From: Betaproteobacteria bacterium SG8_41
GTDB lineage: Bacteria; Pseudomonadota; Gammaproteobacteria; Burkholderiales; SG8-41
DNA length: 64,000 bases
Direction of reading: 5' to 3'
Assembly: GCA_001303585.1 (NCBI GenBank)
Contig: LJTT01000005.1
Span: forward strand, 1-64,000
Shown here in pieces: positions 8,390-17,512 of this stretch. The first letter of the stretch is position 1. Every line of letters begins with the position of its first letter. The translations under genes and the position numbers were made by a program. The notes below the pieces were generated by a model. It did no database searches and was not told the origin of the DNA. It was given only the letters and a program-made list of their open reading frames with translations.

Positions 8390-8407
8390 GAACTCCTTCG
8401 GAAAAAT

Positions 8408-9430
8408 ATGGCTACGACAACGAAACGTAAGAAAGCGGCAGCCGCGGATGACATCGGGCAGGAGACGCGGCTCGAGCTCTACCGGCTGCAGGTGGAACTG
8501 CGTTACTGCGAGAAGCGCGCCTATGACCTGTTTCTCCAGAACCTGATCAAGGGCACGAGCCACCTCTCGCTCGGACAGGAGGCGATCGCCGCCGGCTTCG
8601 GCGTTGCGATGCGGCCGGATGACTGGACCTTCTGCACCTACCGCGGCCATGCGCACACGTTGGCACGCGGGGCATCCATGACCGGCGTGCTCGGCGAGCT
8701 GATGGGCCGCAGCTGCGGCCTGCTTGCCGGCAAGGGCGGGTCGATGCATCTTACCGACGTCGAGCACGGGGTGATGGGCTCCTACGCCATTATCGGCGCG
8801 CATCTGCCGGTCGCAGCCGGCGCTGCGCTGAGCGCCCAGTATCGCGGCACCGAGCAGGTGTCGGTGTGCTTCTTCGGCGATGGCACGACCAATATCGGCG
8901 CGTTTCACGAGGCGATCAATTTCGCCGCGGTATGGAAGCTGCCGGTGATCTTCGTGTGCGAGAACAACCTTTACATGGAGTACACGGCGATCCACACGGT
9001 GACCGCGGTCGACCATCCTGCTGCGGATCGCGCCGCCGCCTACGGCCTGGAGTCGGTCCTCGTCGATGGCAACGACGCGGACGAGGTGTACCTAACGGCC
9101 ATGAAATACATAAACCGCGCACGCAAAGGAGGCGGCCCGGCTCTCATCGAGGCCAAAACCTACCGCCATAGCGGGCACTCGCGCGCCGACCCCGGCAAGT
9201 ACCGGCCGGAGGGCGAGCTCGAGAAGTGGCTGGAACGCGATCCGCTCAAGATTTACCGCGAGCGTTTGCTCCAGGTCGGGTTTGCGGAGGGCACGCTTAC
9301 GGACATCGAAACCGAAACCATGCGCAAGGTGGAGGAGGCCACTGCCGCAGCGAAGGCCTCGCCACCGCCCGCGCTCGACCTTATCGACAAGGATGTCTGG
9401 GCAGACGGAGGCGCGGCATGGCGGAACTGA
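8408..9430 (+). CDS. Thiamine-diphosphate 2-oxoacid dehydrogenase E1 alpha subunit (PdhA/AcoA-like)
   Basis: 340 residues. The thiamine-diphosphate/Mg motif runs from FGDGTTNIGAFHEA to CENN. A phosphorylation-loop-like segment TYRHSGHSRADPGKYR and the substrate-channel segment TYRGHAHTLARG are typical of pyruvate or acetoin dehydrogenase alpha chains. It forms an alpha2beta2 E1 with the next gene, whose ATG lies inside this gene (13-base overlap). Together with the E2 gene downstream it would oxidatively decarboxylate or cleave a 2-oxo or acyloin product. No E3 gene is present, so the housekeeping dihydrolipoamide dehydrogenase is presumably shared. Confidence 0.9.
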   Translation: MATTTKRKKAAAADDIGQETRLELYRLQVELRYCEKRAYDLFLQNLIKGTSHLSLGQEAIAAGFGVAMRPDDWTFCTYRGHAHTLARGASMTGVLGELMGRSCGLLAGKGGSMHLTDVEHGVMGSYAIIGAHLPVAAGAALSAQYRGTEQVSVCFFGDGTTNIGAFHEAINFAAVWKLPVIFVCENNLYMEYTAIHTVTAVDHPAADRAAAYGLESVLVDGNDADEVYLTAMKYINRARKGGGPALIEAKTYRHSGHSRADPGKYRPEGELEKWLERDPLKIYRERLLQVGFAEGTLTDIETETMRKVEEATAAAKASPPPALDLIDKDVWADGGAAWRN

Positions 9431-10395
9431 CCTACCGCGACGCGGTTGCTGCCGGCATCGCGCAGGAGCTCGAGCGCGACGAGCGCGTGCTTTTTTTCGG
9501 CGAGGACGTGGCCGCGGCTGGTGGTGTTTTCAAGACGACCGTCGGGCTGTTGGAGAAATTCGGGCCCAGGCGGGTGCGCGACTGCCCGATCTCGGAGCAG
9601 GCAATCATCGGGGCAGCAATGGGCGCAGCCATGACGGGCTTGCGGCCGATCGCGGAGATAATGTTTTCGGATTTTCTCGCGGTGTGCTGGGACATGGTGG
9701 CGAACGAGATCGCCAAGGCCCGCTACATGTCGCATGGCCAGATCCAGCTGCCGCTGGTGATCCGCACGGCGAACGGCGGCGGCGCGCGGTTCGGTGCGCA
9801 GCATTCCCAGGCCGTGGAAAACTGGGCGATGGCGATTCCGGGCCTCAAGGTGGTGGCGCCGGCCACGCCCGCGGATGTTAAGGGCCTGATCGCCGCGGCC
9901 GTGCGTGATCCGGACCCGGTGCTGGTTTTCGAGCAAAAGTCGCTCTACGCGATGAAGGGCGAGGTGCCGGAAGGTGAGCACGTGGACAGGCTCGGCACAG
10001 CGAAAGTGCTGCGCCAGGGCAAGGACTGCACCATTGTTGCGCTGGCTCTAATGGTGCACCGCGCGCTCGAGGCCGCCGAGACGCTCGAAAAGGAGCACGG
10101 TATCTCGTGCACGGTTGTCGACGTGCGCTCGCTCGTGCCGCTCGACACGCAGACCATTCTGGCAGAAGTCGCGAAGACGGGGCGGCTGGTAACCGTGGAA
10201 GAGAACCCGCGGCTCTGCGGCTGGGGCGCCGAGGTCGCTTCAATCGTCGCTGACGAGTGCTTCTGGAACCTCGATGGCCCGATCGTGCGGATCACGACGC
10301 CCCACGTGCCGCTCCCCTCGGCCGACCAGCTCGAGGACAACACGATTCCCTCGGCCACGCGGATCGTGCGCGAGATTCGGGAACGGATCGATTGA
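9418..10395 (+). CDS. 2-oxoacid dehydrogenase E1 beta subunit (PdhB/AcoB-like)
   Basis: 325 residues from the ATG at 9418, inside the end of the alpha-subunit gene, indicating translational coupling. Family blocks: FFGEDVAAAGGVFKTTVGL, RDCPISEQAIIGAAMGAAMTGLRP, GARFGAQHSQAVENW and a transketolase C-terminal domain with VVDVRSLVPLD and VEENPRLCGWGAEVA. It binds the pyrimidine side of thiamine diphosphate and the E2 peripheral domain. An upstream in-frame extension to 9226 is only antisense-like readthrough of the alpha gene and is not used. Confidence 0.9.
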   Translation: MAELTYRDAVAAGIAQELERDERVLFFGEDVAAAGGVFKTTVGLLEKFGPRRVRDCPISEQAIIGAAMGAAMTGLRPIAEIMFSDFLAVCWDMVANEIAKARYMSHGQIQLPLVIRTANGGGARFGAQHSQAVENWAMAIPGLKVVAPATPADVKGLIAAAVRDPDPVLVFEQKSLYAMKGEVPEGEHVDRLGTAKVLRQGKDCTIVALALMVHRALEAAETLEKEHGISCTVVDVRSLVPLDTQTILAEVAKTGRLVTVEENPRLCGWGAEVASIVADECFWNLDGPIVRITTPHVPLPSADQLEDNTIPSATRIVREIRERID

Positions 10396-10399
10396 ATTG

Positions 10400-10496
10400 G
10401 TGAGCGGTGACCCGTGATCGGAGCAAAAATCGTTTCCCTAAACCGCCCGTCGAACGGTCCCTGTGAAAATCCCGTCACGGTGACGGGTCACCAGGG
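10400..10496. repeat. Heptad repeats, GTGAGCG / GTCACGG words
   Basis: GTGAGCG, GTGACCC, GTGATCG fill 10400-10420. A GTCACGGTGAC palindrome followed by GGGTCACCAGG lies at 10474-10493. They occupy the gap between the E1 beta and E2 genes. Confidence 0.7.
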
Positions 10497-10546
10497 ATGC
10501 GAGTTTGTCAAAGCAGTTTGAGAGCGAGAAAAGGCAGGTATTGCTG

Positions 10547-11788
10547 ATGGATGTGGTGATGCCGCAGCTGGGCGAGACGGTGACTGAAGGCACGGTCACA
10601 CGCTGGTACAAGAAGGCCGGCGACGCGATCAGGGCCGATGAGCCGCTGTTCGACGTCGAGACCGACAAGGTGAGCAGCGAAATACCGGCGCCAGTGGCCG
10701 GCGTGCTCACGGAGATTCTCGTTCCGGAAGGCGTGACCGCAAGCGTCGGCACGAAACTGGCCGTGATCCGCGAGAGTGGAGCGAGCGCCGCCCAGACGGC
10801 AGGGACGGCATCGGCGGCCCAGCCTTCGACCCGGGCCGGGACGGCGTCCACCGCGGCACGCTCGAAGCCGCCACGCGCCGACGCCGCCGAGCGCCTGTCG
10901 CCCGTGGTGCGCAAGCTGATTGCGGAGCACGATCTTGATCCGCGCGCCATCAGCGGGACCGGACGCGATGGCCGTATCACGCGCGAGGACGTGCTCGCGC
11001 ACCTGTCGCAACGTGGCGCTGTCCGACCGGTTGCGGCGAGTGTAGAGGCCCCGCCGCTCATTCCGGCTGGCGCGGCCGCGGAAAGCGCGCCGCTCAACAG
11101 CGTGCGGCGGCGCACCGCGGAGCACATGGCGAAATCCTGGAGCGCCGTGCCTCATGTGCTGCAGGCGGTGGAGGCAGATTTTCACAAGGTCGAGCAGGCG
11201 CGCCGGGTTGCGGGGGATAACTGGAAGCGTCGCGAGGGCTTCTCGCTGACGTATCTGCCGTTCATTCTTCGCTCGGTGTCGATCGCGCTCGCGAAGTTTC
11301 CGCGCCTTAACGCAAGCTTCGCGGGCGATCATCTGGTGCTTCAACCGCGCATCAACCTGGGCATTGCGGTCGATCTCAACTTTGAAGGGCTGGTGGTGCC
11401 GGTCCTGAAAGACGTTCCGCAGAAGTCGCTGCCCCAGATCGCGCGCGAGGCCAATGAGCTGGTTCAACGGGCGCGAACGAACCGGCTGAAGCCGGATGAT
11501 CTCACCGAGGGGACGTACACGATCACCAATAACGGCGCATTTGGCACGCTCATCACTGCGCCGATCATCAATCAGCCGCAGGTCGCGATCCTGTCTACCG
11601 ACAGCATTCAAAAGAGGCCGCTGGTAATCGAAACCGAAGGCGGTGACGCCATTGCCATCCGGCCGGTGGGCATGCTTGCACAAACGTTCGATCACCGGGC
11701 GGTGGATGGGGCTTACGCTGCTGCGTTCCTGCGCGAGGTGAAGATGCTCATCGAGGGGCGGGATTGGGTTCAGGCGCTGCAGGCGTGA
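10547..11788 (+). CDS. Dihydrolipoamide acyltransferase E2 component
   Basis: 413 residues from the ATG at 10547 (AGGCAGG upstream); a TTG at 10505 would add 14 residues. Domains in order: one lipoyl domain with lipoyl-Lys41 in VETDKVSSE, an Ala/Thr/Pro-rich linker (about 80-115), a peripheral-subunit-binding domain (RLSPVVRKLIAEHDLD then GTGRDGRITREDVLAHL), and the catalytic domain ending in FDHRAVDGAYAAAFL, which carries the catalytic His and Asp. It accepts the acyl group from E1 and transfers it to CoA. The single lipoyl domain and the E1alpha-E1beta-E2 order resemble branched-chain or acetoin systems. Confidence 0.92.
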   Translation: MDVVMPQLGETVTEGTVTRWYKKAGDAIRADEPLFDVETDKVSSEIPAPVAGVLTEILVPEGVTASVGTKLAVIRESGASAAQTAGTASAAQPSTRAGTASTAARSKPPRADAAERLSPVVRKLIAEHDLDPRAISGTGRDGRITREDVLAHLSQRGAVRPVAASVEAPPLIPAGAAAESAPLNSVRRRTAEHMAKSWSAVPHVLQAVEADFHKVEQARRVAGDNWKRREGFSLTYLPFILRSVSIALAKFPRLNASFAGDHLVLQPRINLGIAVDLNFEGLVVPVLKDVPQKSLPQIAREANELVQRARTNRLKPDDLTEGTYTITNNGAFGTLITAPIINQPQVAILSTDSIQKRPLVIETEGGDAIAIRPVGMLAQTFDHRAVDGAYAAAFLREVKMLIEGRDWVQALQA

Positions 11789-11819
11789 CACGGAATCTTG
11801 AATAAGAGGGAGCGTGGAG

Positions 11820-12671
11820 ATGGCATCGGGTAAAACGAGTGCGCTGGTCGATCCCGCCTGGCTGTACCGCAGGCGCAACGATCCGAGGGTGAAGGTAATC
11901 GAGATCGCGGGCAGCGGGCAGGAAGAGATGCAGGCATACAGAGCGGGCCATATACCGGGGGCCGTGTGCTGGAAGTGGAAGGACATGCTGTGGGACTCGC
12001 ACCGCCGCGACTTTCCGGCTCCGGAAGACTTCGCCCGGCTCTGCGGCAGTGCCGGGATCGGCAACGACACCACGGTGGTGTTTTATGGCGAGGGCGTGCA
12101 GTTTGGCTTCTACGCGTGGTGGACCTTTCGCTACTGCGGGCACAAGAACGTGAAAATGCTCGATGGCACGCGCTATCGCTGGGCAGCCGAGGGCCGGCCG
12201 CTCGTGCAGGATGAGCCGCCGCCGGCCTCGCCGGTCGAGTACAAGCCGGTCAAGCGCGTTGAGCGGATGCGCATTCACCGCGACAAGGTACTGGCGGCTC
12301 TGAAAAAGGACGCGACGCTCCTTCTTGACGGGCGCTCGCCGGAGGAATACCGCGGGGAGCGCGTCGGCGGCCCGGGCGGCCCCGATGAGGGCGCGCTTCG
12401 ATACGGACGAATCCCGGGCGCCAAGCATCTCTATTTTGAGGAATTGCTGGACAGCAACAAGGCGTTCAAGCCTGCTGCGGAGTTGAAGAGCCTTTTTGAG
12501 GCGCGTGGCACCGGACCGGAGCGGGATATCATCGCCTACTGCCGGATGAGCCATCGCGCGACCGTGCTCTACTTTGCCCTCACGCAGCTGCTCGGCTTCA
12601 AGAACGTGAAAATCTACGACGGCTCGTGGACGGAGTGGGGCAACCTTGTTGGCGTCCCTGTTGAACGATAG
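11820..12671 (+). CDS. Two-domain sulfurtransferase (thiosulfate/3-mercaptopyruvate, rhodanese family)
   Basis: 283 residues from the ATG at 11820 (AGGGAG about 8 bases upstream); a GTG at 11814 is possible. Tandem rhodanese domains: the N-terminal one is inactive-type (RAGHIPGAVCWKWKDML), while the C-terminal one has LLDGRSPEEYRGE and the active-site loop YCRMSHRATV with the persulfide Cys. The loop is CRMSHR rather than CGSGVT, so preference between thiosulfate and mercaptopyruvate cannot be called. Its presence in the cluster hints that the degraded compound may carry sulfur. Confidence 0.85.
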   Translation: MASGKTSALVDPAWLYRRRNDPRVKVIEIAGSGQEEMQAYRAGHIPGAVCWKWKDMLWDSHRRDFPAPEDFARLCGSAGIGNDTTVVFYGEGVQFGFYAWWTFRYCGHKNVKMLDGTRYRWAAEGRPLVQDEPPPASPVEYKPVKRVERMRIHRDKVLAALKKDATLLLDGRSPEEYRGERVGGPGGPDEGALRYGRIPGAKHLYFEELLDSNKAFKPAAELKSLFEARGTGPERDIIAYCRMSHRATVLYFALTQLLGFKNVKIYDGSWTEWGNLVGVPVER

Positions 12672-12705
12672 GGATGAGAGCAGAGGGATGAGGGAAGAAC
12701 TAGGA
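12671..12705. repeat. Heptad repeat, GGGATGA word
   Basis: GGGATGA, GAGCAGA, GGGATGA, GGGAAGA, ACTAGGA at 7-base spacing. The array begins at the last base of the sulfurtransferase gene. Confidence 0.6.
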
Positions 12706-12780
12706 CTAACGCTTTTGATCTTGATTTTCGCTCATCAGTGAGCGATGCCGATGGATGAAGCGAAAACGGAGATGTGAAGA

Positions 12781-13716
12781 ATGACGACTGCAAACATTAA
12801 GGCGCAGCGGCTGGGCTGGATCGGGATCGGGCGCATGGGCTATGCCATGGCCGAGCGGCTGGCGAAGGCCGGGTGCGACATCACGGTATGGAATCGCACG
12901 CGAGAGAAAGCCGAGCCGCTTGCGAAGGCCGGCGCGAAGATCGCTTCCTCGCTCGCCGATCTCGCGGGCTGCGATATCCTCTTTACGATGGTTGCGACGG
13001 GTAAGGACGTCAAGGAGGTTCTCTTCGGCGCCAATGGCGTCACATCCAAAGGCAAGGCGCCCGGCATTGTCGTCGACAGCACTTCGATCTCGCTCGAGGA
13101 ATCGGCGGAAATACGCGAAAAGCTTGGCAAGACCGGCGCCAAGTTTCTCGCGGCGCCCGTGTCAGGCAATGACAAGGTGGTCAAGGCGGGCAAGCTGATG
13201 TTCGTCGTATCCGGTCCGCAGGTCGCCTACGACACGGCGCGCCGCTACCTTGACCTCATGGGGCGGGGCTCGAGCTATGTTGGCGAGGCGGAGCTCGCGC
13301 GCATCGCCAAGATCTGCCACAACGTGCATCTCAGCGTCGTCATACAGTCGCTGTGCGAGATCACCGTGCTGGCGCAGAAGGCGGGCATGCCGCGCCACGC
13401 ATTCCTGGAGTTCATCAACAGCAGCATCTTCGGCTCCATGTTTACGCGCTACAAGACCCCCGCGCTGGTCAACCTCGACTTCCACGTGACGTTCACGCCC
13501 GAGCTGTTGCGCAAGGATATCGACCTTGGCTTGTCGGCGGGCAGGGAATTTGGCGTGCCGATGCCGCTCGCCTCGACCACCCGCGACCTGGTGCAGACCC
13601 TGATCGGGCACGGCTACACGGACCAGGATTTCGCCGCGCTGCTGATGCTCGAAGCCCGGGCATCGGGGATGGAACTGAAGCCGGAAAACGTGCCCGTTTC
13701 GGACGGGCTGTCGTGA
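12781..13716 (+). CDS. NAD(P)-dependent beta-hydroxyacid dehydrogenase (3-hydroxyisobutyrate dehydrogenase family)
   Basis: 311 residues. The N-terminal Rossmann motif is GWIGIGRMGYAMAERLAKAG. The family substrate-binding strand APVSGN follows, then the catalytic Lys in ARIAKICHNVH and a C-terminal helical domain with DLGLSAGREFGVPMPLA. Members oxidise 3-hydroxyisobutyrate, tartronate semialdehyde or related beta-hydroxyacids. The GGAG ribosome site sits about 10 bases before the ATG. It lies directly upstream of an ABC importer, so it probably belongs to the same catabolic unit. Confidence 0.88.
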   Translation: MTTANIKAQRLGWIGIGRMGYAMAERLAKAGCDITVWNRTREKAEPLAKAGAKIASSLADLAGCDILFTMVATGKDVKEVLFGANGVTSKGKAPGIVVDSTSISLEESAEIREKLGKTGAKFLAAPVSGNDKVVKAGKLMFVVSGPQVAYDTARRYLDLMGRGSSYVGEAELARIAKICHNVHLSVVIQSLCEITVLAQKAGMPRHAFLEFINSSIFGSMFTRYKTPALVNLDFHVTFTPELLRKDIDLGLSAGREFGVPMPLASTTRDLVQTLIGHGYTDQDFAALLMLEARASGMELKPENVPVSDGLS

Positions 13717-13773
13717 TCGGTTCCTCGGGACAATCACCGCGACCGTTTATCGGACAGCAGCGAGGCGGGTTGC

Positions 13774-14565
13774 TTGAATAACGCGACCGTCAACGGGCAA
13801 CCCCGGATCGTGGTGTCTGGGGCGGGCAAGCGCTACGGTGCGCTGCAGGTGTTCCAGGGCGTCGATTTCGAGGTCGGCGAGCGCGACGTCCTGACGATCA
13901 TCGGCCCTTCGGGGTGCGGCAAGACGACGCTTCTGCGGTGCATCGACGGCCTGATCCCGCTCACCGAAGGCGGGATCACGATGGATGGTGAGCCCATCAC
14001 GGCACCGCGCGAAGGCGTGGCCATGGTGTTCCAGCATTTCGGGCTCTTCCCGTGGAAGACGGTGTTTCAGAATGTGGCGTACGGTCTCAAGCTGGCCGGC
14101 GCCTCGCGTGCAGAAATCGACGAGAAGGTTCCCGGCTTCATCAATCTGGTGGGGCTCAGCGGTTTCGAGGACTACTACCCTTACCAGATCTCCGGTGGAA
14201 TGCAACAGCGTTGCGGTGTGGCGCGCGCGCTTGCGGTGGAGCCGCGGGTCTTGTTGATGGATGAGCCATTCGGCGCGGTGGATGCCCAGACGCGGGAGAT
14301 CCTGCAGTTCGAAATGCTTCGTATCTGGGAGGCCCGGCCGACGACCATGGTGTTCGTCACGCATGCGATTGACGAAGCCGTGCTGATGGGCGACCGGGTA
14401 ATGGTGCTAAAGGGCCGCCCGAGCAGCGTGCATGAAGTAATCGAGGTCGATCTGCCGCGGCCGCGCGACCGCAGCACGCTGCTGCACCCGCGGTTTGCAG
14501 AGCTTCGCGAGCATGTCTGGAGCACCTTGATGAAGGAAGCGAAGGAGGCCGAGTTCAAGGTTTGA
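13774..14565 (+). CDS. ABC transporter ATP-binding protein (TauB/SsuB-like)
   Basis: 263 residues starting at a TTG. Walker A GPSGCGKTT at residues 44-52, Q-loop FQHFGLFPWKT, signature ISGGMQQR, Walker B VLLMDEPFGAVD and the H-loop VTHAIDEA are all present, so the protein should be an active ATPase. The nitrate/sulfonate/taurine subclass is indicated by the short length and FGLFPWKTV. It powers the importer formed with the next three genes (binding protein, then two permeases). Confidence 0.92.
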   Translation: MNNATVNGQPRIVVSGAGKRYGALQVFQGVDFEVGERDVLTIIGPSGCGKTTLLRCIDGLIPLTEGGITMDGEPITAPREGVAMVFQHFGLFPWKTVFQNVAYGLKLAGASRAEIDEKVPGFINLVGLSGFEDYYPYQISGGMQQRCGVARALAVEPRVLLMDEPFGAVDAQTREILQFEMLRIWEARPTTMVFVTHAIDEAVLMGDRVMVLKGRPSSVHEVIEVDLPRPRDRSTLLHPRFAELREHVWSTLMKEAKEAEFKV

Positions 14566-14632
14566 GGGAGTATCTGGGTTACCGGCTGGCGCCGCCGACC
14601 GGTTGGTGTTTGCGAACTGACAGGAGGAGACA

Positions 14633-15694
14633 ATGAACAAATCGGGAGTTTCAATTATGAGAGCGATGGCACTGCGGTCTTTTGGGGCTATCGGCGTCAT
14701 GATGCTTGCGAGTGCCGTGCCGGTGAACGTTCAGGCGGCGGACAAGTTCTCGATCGGTCTGCCCGGGGTGCCCCCGGTCTTTATCTCTGCGATGGTTTAT
14801 ACCGCGAAAGAGGGCGGTTTCTACGAGAAGTACGGACTCGATGTAACCGTGAAGCCATTCAATTCCGGGGTTGGAGCAGCCAAGGCGGTCCTCAGCGGAT
14901 CCGTCGACGCGTCAATGTCCCCGACGGCGCCCGTAGCCCGCATGATCTCCAATGGCAACGTGCCGTTGATTGCCGTTCAGGGATTTGAGAAGCCGGATTG
15001 GTTCCTGGGATCGATGGATCCAAGCAAGAGCAAATGCGAGGACCTGAAGGGCCAGGCGGTCGGTGTCGATTCACCACACGGCGCGCGCTGGACCCAGCTC
15101 CAGAACATGTCGCGTTCCTGCGGCCTTTTTCCCGATAAGGACATCCCGACCGTGAACCTGAGCTCCAATGTGGGCGCCGCGATGGTTGCCGGCCAGCTGA
15201 CTTTCGGCGTGCTGCACCTTGACGATATTCCGGTGATCGAGCGGGAAAGCGGCAAGAAGCTGACCATCGTCCTGGAAATCGAGAAGACGGCGCCGGGCAC
15301 CCATTACTTGAGCCTGGTCACTAATTCGAAAAAGCTTGCGGCCAATCGCGACAAGCTGGTTCGGGTGGTTGCCGCGCACATCGAGGCGATCAAGTTCATG
15401 TACGATCCGGCCAATTTCAAGACGGTCGGAGGCTATGCCAAGCCCACCGGACGCAAGCTTGAGGACGCGACCGCGGCGGTCAAGGTCTTTACCGACTTCG
15501 GGTACTGGCCTAACGGCCATTCGGGCCTGGACCAGAAACGATTCGAGAAAACCGTGAAGATCCAGGCGATCGTGGGTAAGAAGACCAAAGGTAAGAGCGG
15601 CATCAAACCCGGGAAAACGCCCGTTTCCTACGAGCAGTTTGCAGATCTTTCGATATGGAACGATGCCATGGCGTTGGTGAAGAAATCGAAGTAA
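14633..15694 (+). CDS. ABC transporter substrate-binding protein (NMT1/SsuA-like)
   Basis: 353 residues with a Sec signal peptide: Arg near residue 10, a hydrophobic core GAIGVMMLASAVPV and a cleavage site after VQAA (about residue 35). Mature domain: IGLPGVPPVFISAMVYTAKEGGFYEKYGLDVTV, then SGVGAAKAVLSGSVDASMSP, the NMT1/SsuA pattern. AGGAGGAG precedes the ATG. Substrates in this class are alkanesulfonates, taurine, nitrate or aromatic acids. Here it is unknown. Confidence 0.9.
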   Translation: MNKSGVSIMRAMALRSFGAIGVMMLASAVPVNVQAADKFSIGLPGVPPVFISAMVYTAKEGGFYEKYGLDVTVKPFNSGVGAAKAVLSGSVDASMSPTAPVARMISNGNVPLIAVQGFEKPDWFLGSMDPSKSKCEDLKGQAVGVDSPHGARWTQLQNMSRSCGLFPDKDIPTVNLSSNVGAAMVAGQLTFGVLHLDDIPVIERESGKKLTIVLEIEKTAPGTHYLSLVTNSKKLAANRDKLVRVVAAHIEAIKFMYDPANFKTVGGYAKPTGRKLEDATAAVKVFTDFGYWPNGHSGLDQKRFEKTVKIQAIVGKKTKGKSGIKPGKTPVSYEQFADLSIWNDAMALVKKSK

Positions 15695-15719
15695 TCACGA
15701 CTTTGAAATCATAGAGTCG

Positions 15720-15757
15720 GGCGGAAGCGCGCCGGTGAAATACCGGCCGTTTTCGCC
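15720..15757 (+). promoter_or_regulatory. Long RNA hairpin between the binding-protein and permease genes
   Basis: GCCGGT/ACCGGC (15731-15736 with 15742-15747, loop GAAAT) is stacked on a 10-pair lower stem, 15720-15729 with 15748-15757, including two G-U pairs. One C bulges at 15730. Such hairpins after binding-protein genes often protect the 3' end of the message or reduce readthrough into permeases. Confidence 0.55.
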
Positions 15758-15773
15758 TGCGTGATCGATTGTT

Positions 15774-16622
15774 TTGAAAACACGTGTGTCGCGTTTTGGT
15801 TTCGGACATCGAACGGTAAAAGCGCTCGTGATCAAGCTGATAAATTCGGACGCACGTTGGATCCGCTGGTTGACATTCGCGGCCAGTATTCTGCTCGGCG
15901 CCGCGATCTGGGAGTTTGCGGGCCGCAATGCCAACCCCGTGTTCATGGCGCCGCTCATTGGCGACGCGGACACGCCGGGGGCTGCCAGAAGCTTGATCGG
16001 TTTCATCGGGGACGGCCAGTTCCGCGATGCCTTTCTGAGTTCAATCAAACTATTCGCGACGGGCTTTTTGCTCGCCCTCGTCATTGCCGTGCCGCTCGGC
16101 ATCGTTCTCGCCCGGCTGGTGCTGCTGCGTGTCGCGCTCGAGAGCTATATTCTCATGCTCTACGTAACACCGATGGTTGCGCTGATCCCGTTTGTGCTGT
16201 CGATCCTGGGTTTCGGCTTTTGGCCCAAGGTTCTGGTGGTCGTCCTCTTCGCGTTCTTTCCGATTCTTTACAACACGCTGGAAGGCGCGCGCAGCGTCAA
16301 GCACGAATTGCTGGAGGTCGCCGGCTCGTTCCGTGCCAGCGAATGGTCCATTTGGCGGGATATCCTTATTCCCTACACGCTGCCTTTTGCCCTGACCGGA
16401 ATCCGGCAGGCAACGGGCAGGGCGTTGGTCGGCATGATCGCTGCCGAATTTTTTCTGAGTACCAGCGGTCTCGGCGAGGTCATCATGATCGCCTCGCGCA
16501 CGCCTGATATGGCCAACATGCTTGCCGCGATCCTATTGATAGCGGGCCTGGGCGTCATCCTGATGCGGGGAGCCCAGGCGCTGGAGCAGAAGTATTCGGC
16601 CTGGCGCGGCGTAGACGGATGA
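15774..16622 (+). CDS. ABC transporter permease, first subunit
   Basis: 282 residues with about six membrane segments. The BPD_transp_1 (EAA-loop) region is LLEVAGSFRASEWSIWRDILIPYTLP, which docks with the ATPase. The start is uncertain: TTG at 15774, or GTG at 15829 (starting at VIKLINSD). Its stop overlaps the next gene by 4 bases (ATGA). Belongs to the nitrate/sulfonate-type importer family. Confidence 0.88.
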   Translation: MKTRVSRFGFGHRTVKALVIKLINSDARWIRWLTFAASILLGAAIWEFAGRNANPVFMAPLIGDADTPGAARSLIGFIGDGQFRDAFLSSIKLFATGFLLALVIAVPLGIVLARLVLLRVALESYILMLYVTPMVALIPFVLSILGFGFWPKVLVVVLFAFFPILYNTLEGARSVKHELLEVAGSFRASEWSIWRDILIPYTLPFALTGIRQATGRALVGMIAAEFFLSTSGLGEVIMIASRTPDMANMLAAILLIAGLGVILMRGAQALEQKYSAWRGVDG

Positions 16623-17428
16623 GCACCCAGGCAAACGCGGCCGCCGACAGGGCGGTCATGAGTCGTCTGTGGAACGCCATTCCATGGTCGGACGTCCGCG
16701 TGAAACTCATCGCCGGCCTCATCATCCTCGTTGCGTGGCAGGTCGGCGTGGCCGCTTTCGCGCCGCGCTTCGTCGCCAAGCCATTGGGCATTGCCGCCGC
16801 CTTTCCAGCAGTTATCACGGATGCCGACTTTCTCGCGGCGGTAGTGAGCACGTTGGGCGCCGTTCTCAAGGGCCTGTTGATCGCTGTGGTGGGTGGAGTC
16901 ATCGTTGGCATCTCGATGGGGCGGGTCAAGTTTTTTGACCGCATGCTGAATTTCTACGTCAACGGACTGTACGCGATGCCAATGGTGGCGGTGTTGCCGC
17001 TGCTCGCCATCTGGTTCGGATACGAAAGCGATGCCCGATTGGCGACGATCGTTTTCGCCGCATTTTTTTCAATTGCGATGAACGCCAGGGACGGCGCCCG
17101 GTCGGTGCCGCCGGAATACCTGGAAGTCTGCAAGGCCTATCGCGCCAAACGCCGATACATCTGGTTTGACATCACGCTTTATTCGTCGCTGCCCTATCTC
17201 GTCGCCGGCTTGCGACTGGCGTCGGGGCGAGCCTTGGTGGGTGCCGTGATCGCTGAGTTTTTTGTCTCGCTGGAGGGGGTCGGGATGTATATCCTGGCCC
17301 ATGCGCGGTCCTTCCAGCATAACGAAGCCGTCATCGGCGTGCTGGCCCTTGCCGCCTTCGGGCTCTTTGTCGAGGGGGCGATGAACTGGGTGATGCGCCG
17401 CTTCTTGCCCTGGGCAAGGCGTGGCTGA
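16619..17428 (+). CDS. ABC transporter permease, second subunit
   Basis: 269 residues, again a BPD_transp_1 permease with its EAA-type loop (YLEVCKAYRAKRRYIWFDITLYSSLPYL in two pieces) and about six membrane helices. It starts within the stop codon of the first permease (ATGA), indicating coupled translation. The pair likely forms a heterodimeric channel, unlike SsuC/TauC, which are homodimeric. Confidence 0.88.
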   Translation: MSTQANAAADRAVMSRLWNAIPWSDVRVKLIAGLIILVAWQVGVAAFAPRFVAKPLGIAAAFPAVITDADFLAAVVSTLGAVLKGLLIAVVGGVIVGISMGRVKFFDRMLNFYVNGLYAMPMVAVLPLLAIWFGYESDARLATIVFAAFFSIAMNARDGARSVPPEYLEVCKAYRAKRRYIWFDITLYSSLPYLVAGLRLASGRALVGAVIAEFFVSLEGVGMYILAHARSFQHNEAVIGVLALAAFGLFVEGAMNWVMRRFLPWARRG

Positions 17429-17512
17429 CGGAAAATCGGAAATGAGACGTAGTAGAGGCGGCGCACCTTGCGCAGTTTTCCGTTCACTCTTCACCGTGCG
17501 CTGTTCGCCGAC

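Noticed and set aside
10508-12073. A 521-codon minus-strand open frame opposite the E2 gene
   Set aside because: Antisense shadow of the acyltransferase and sulfurtransferase coding regions, with no recognisable domain.
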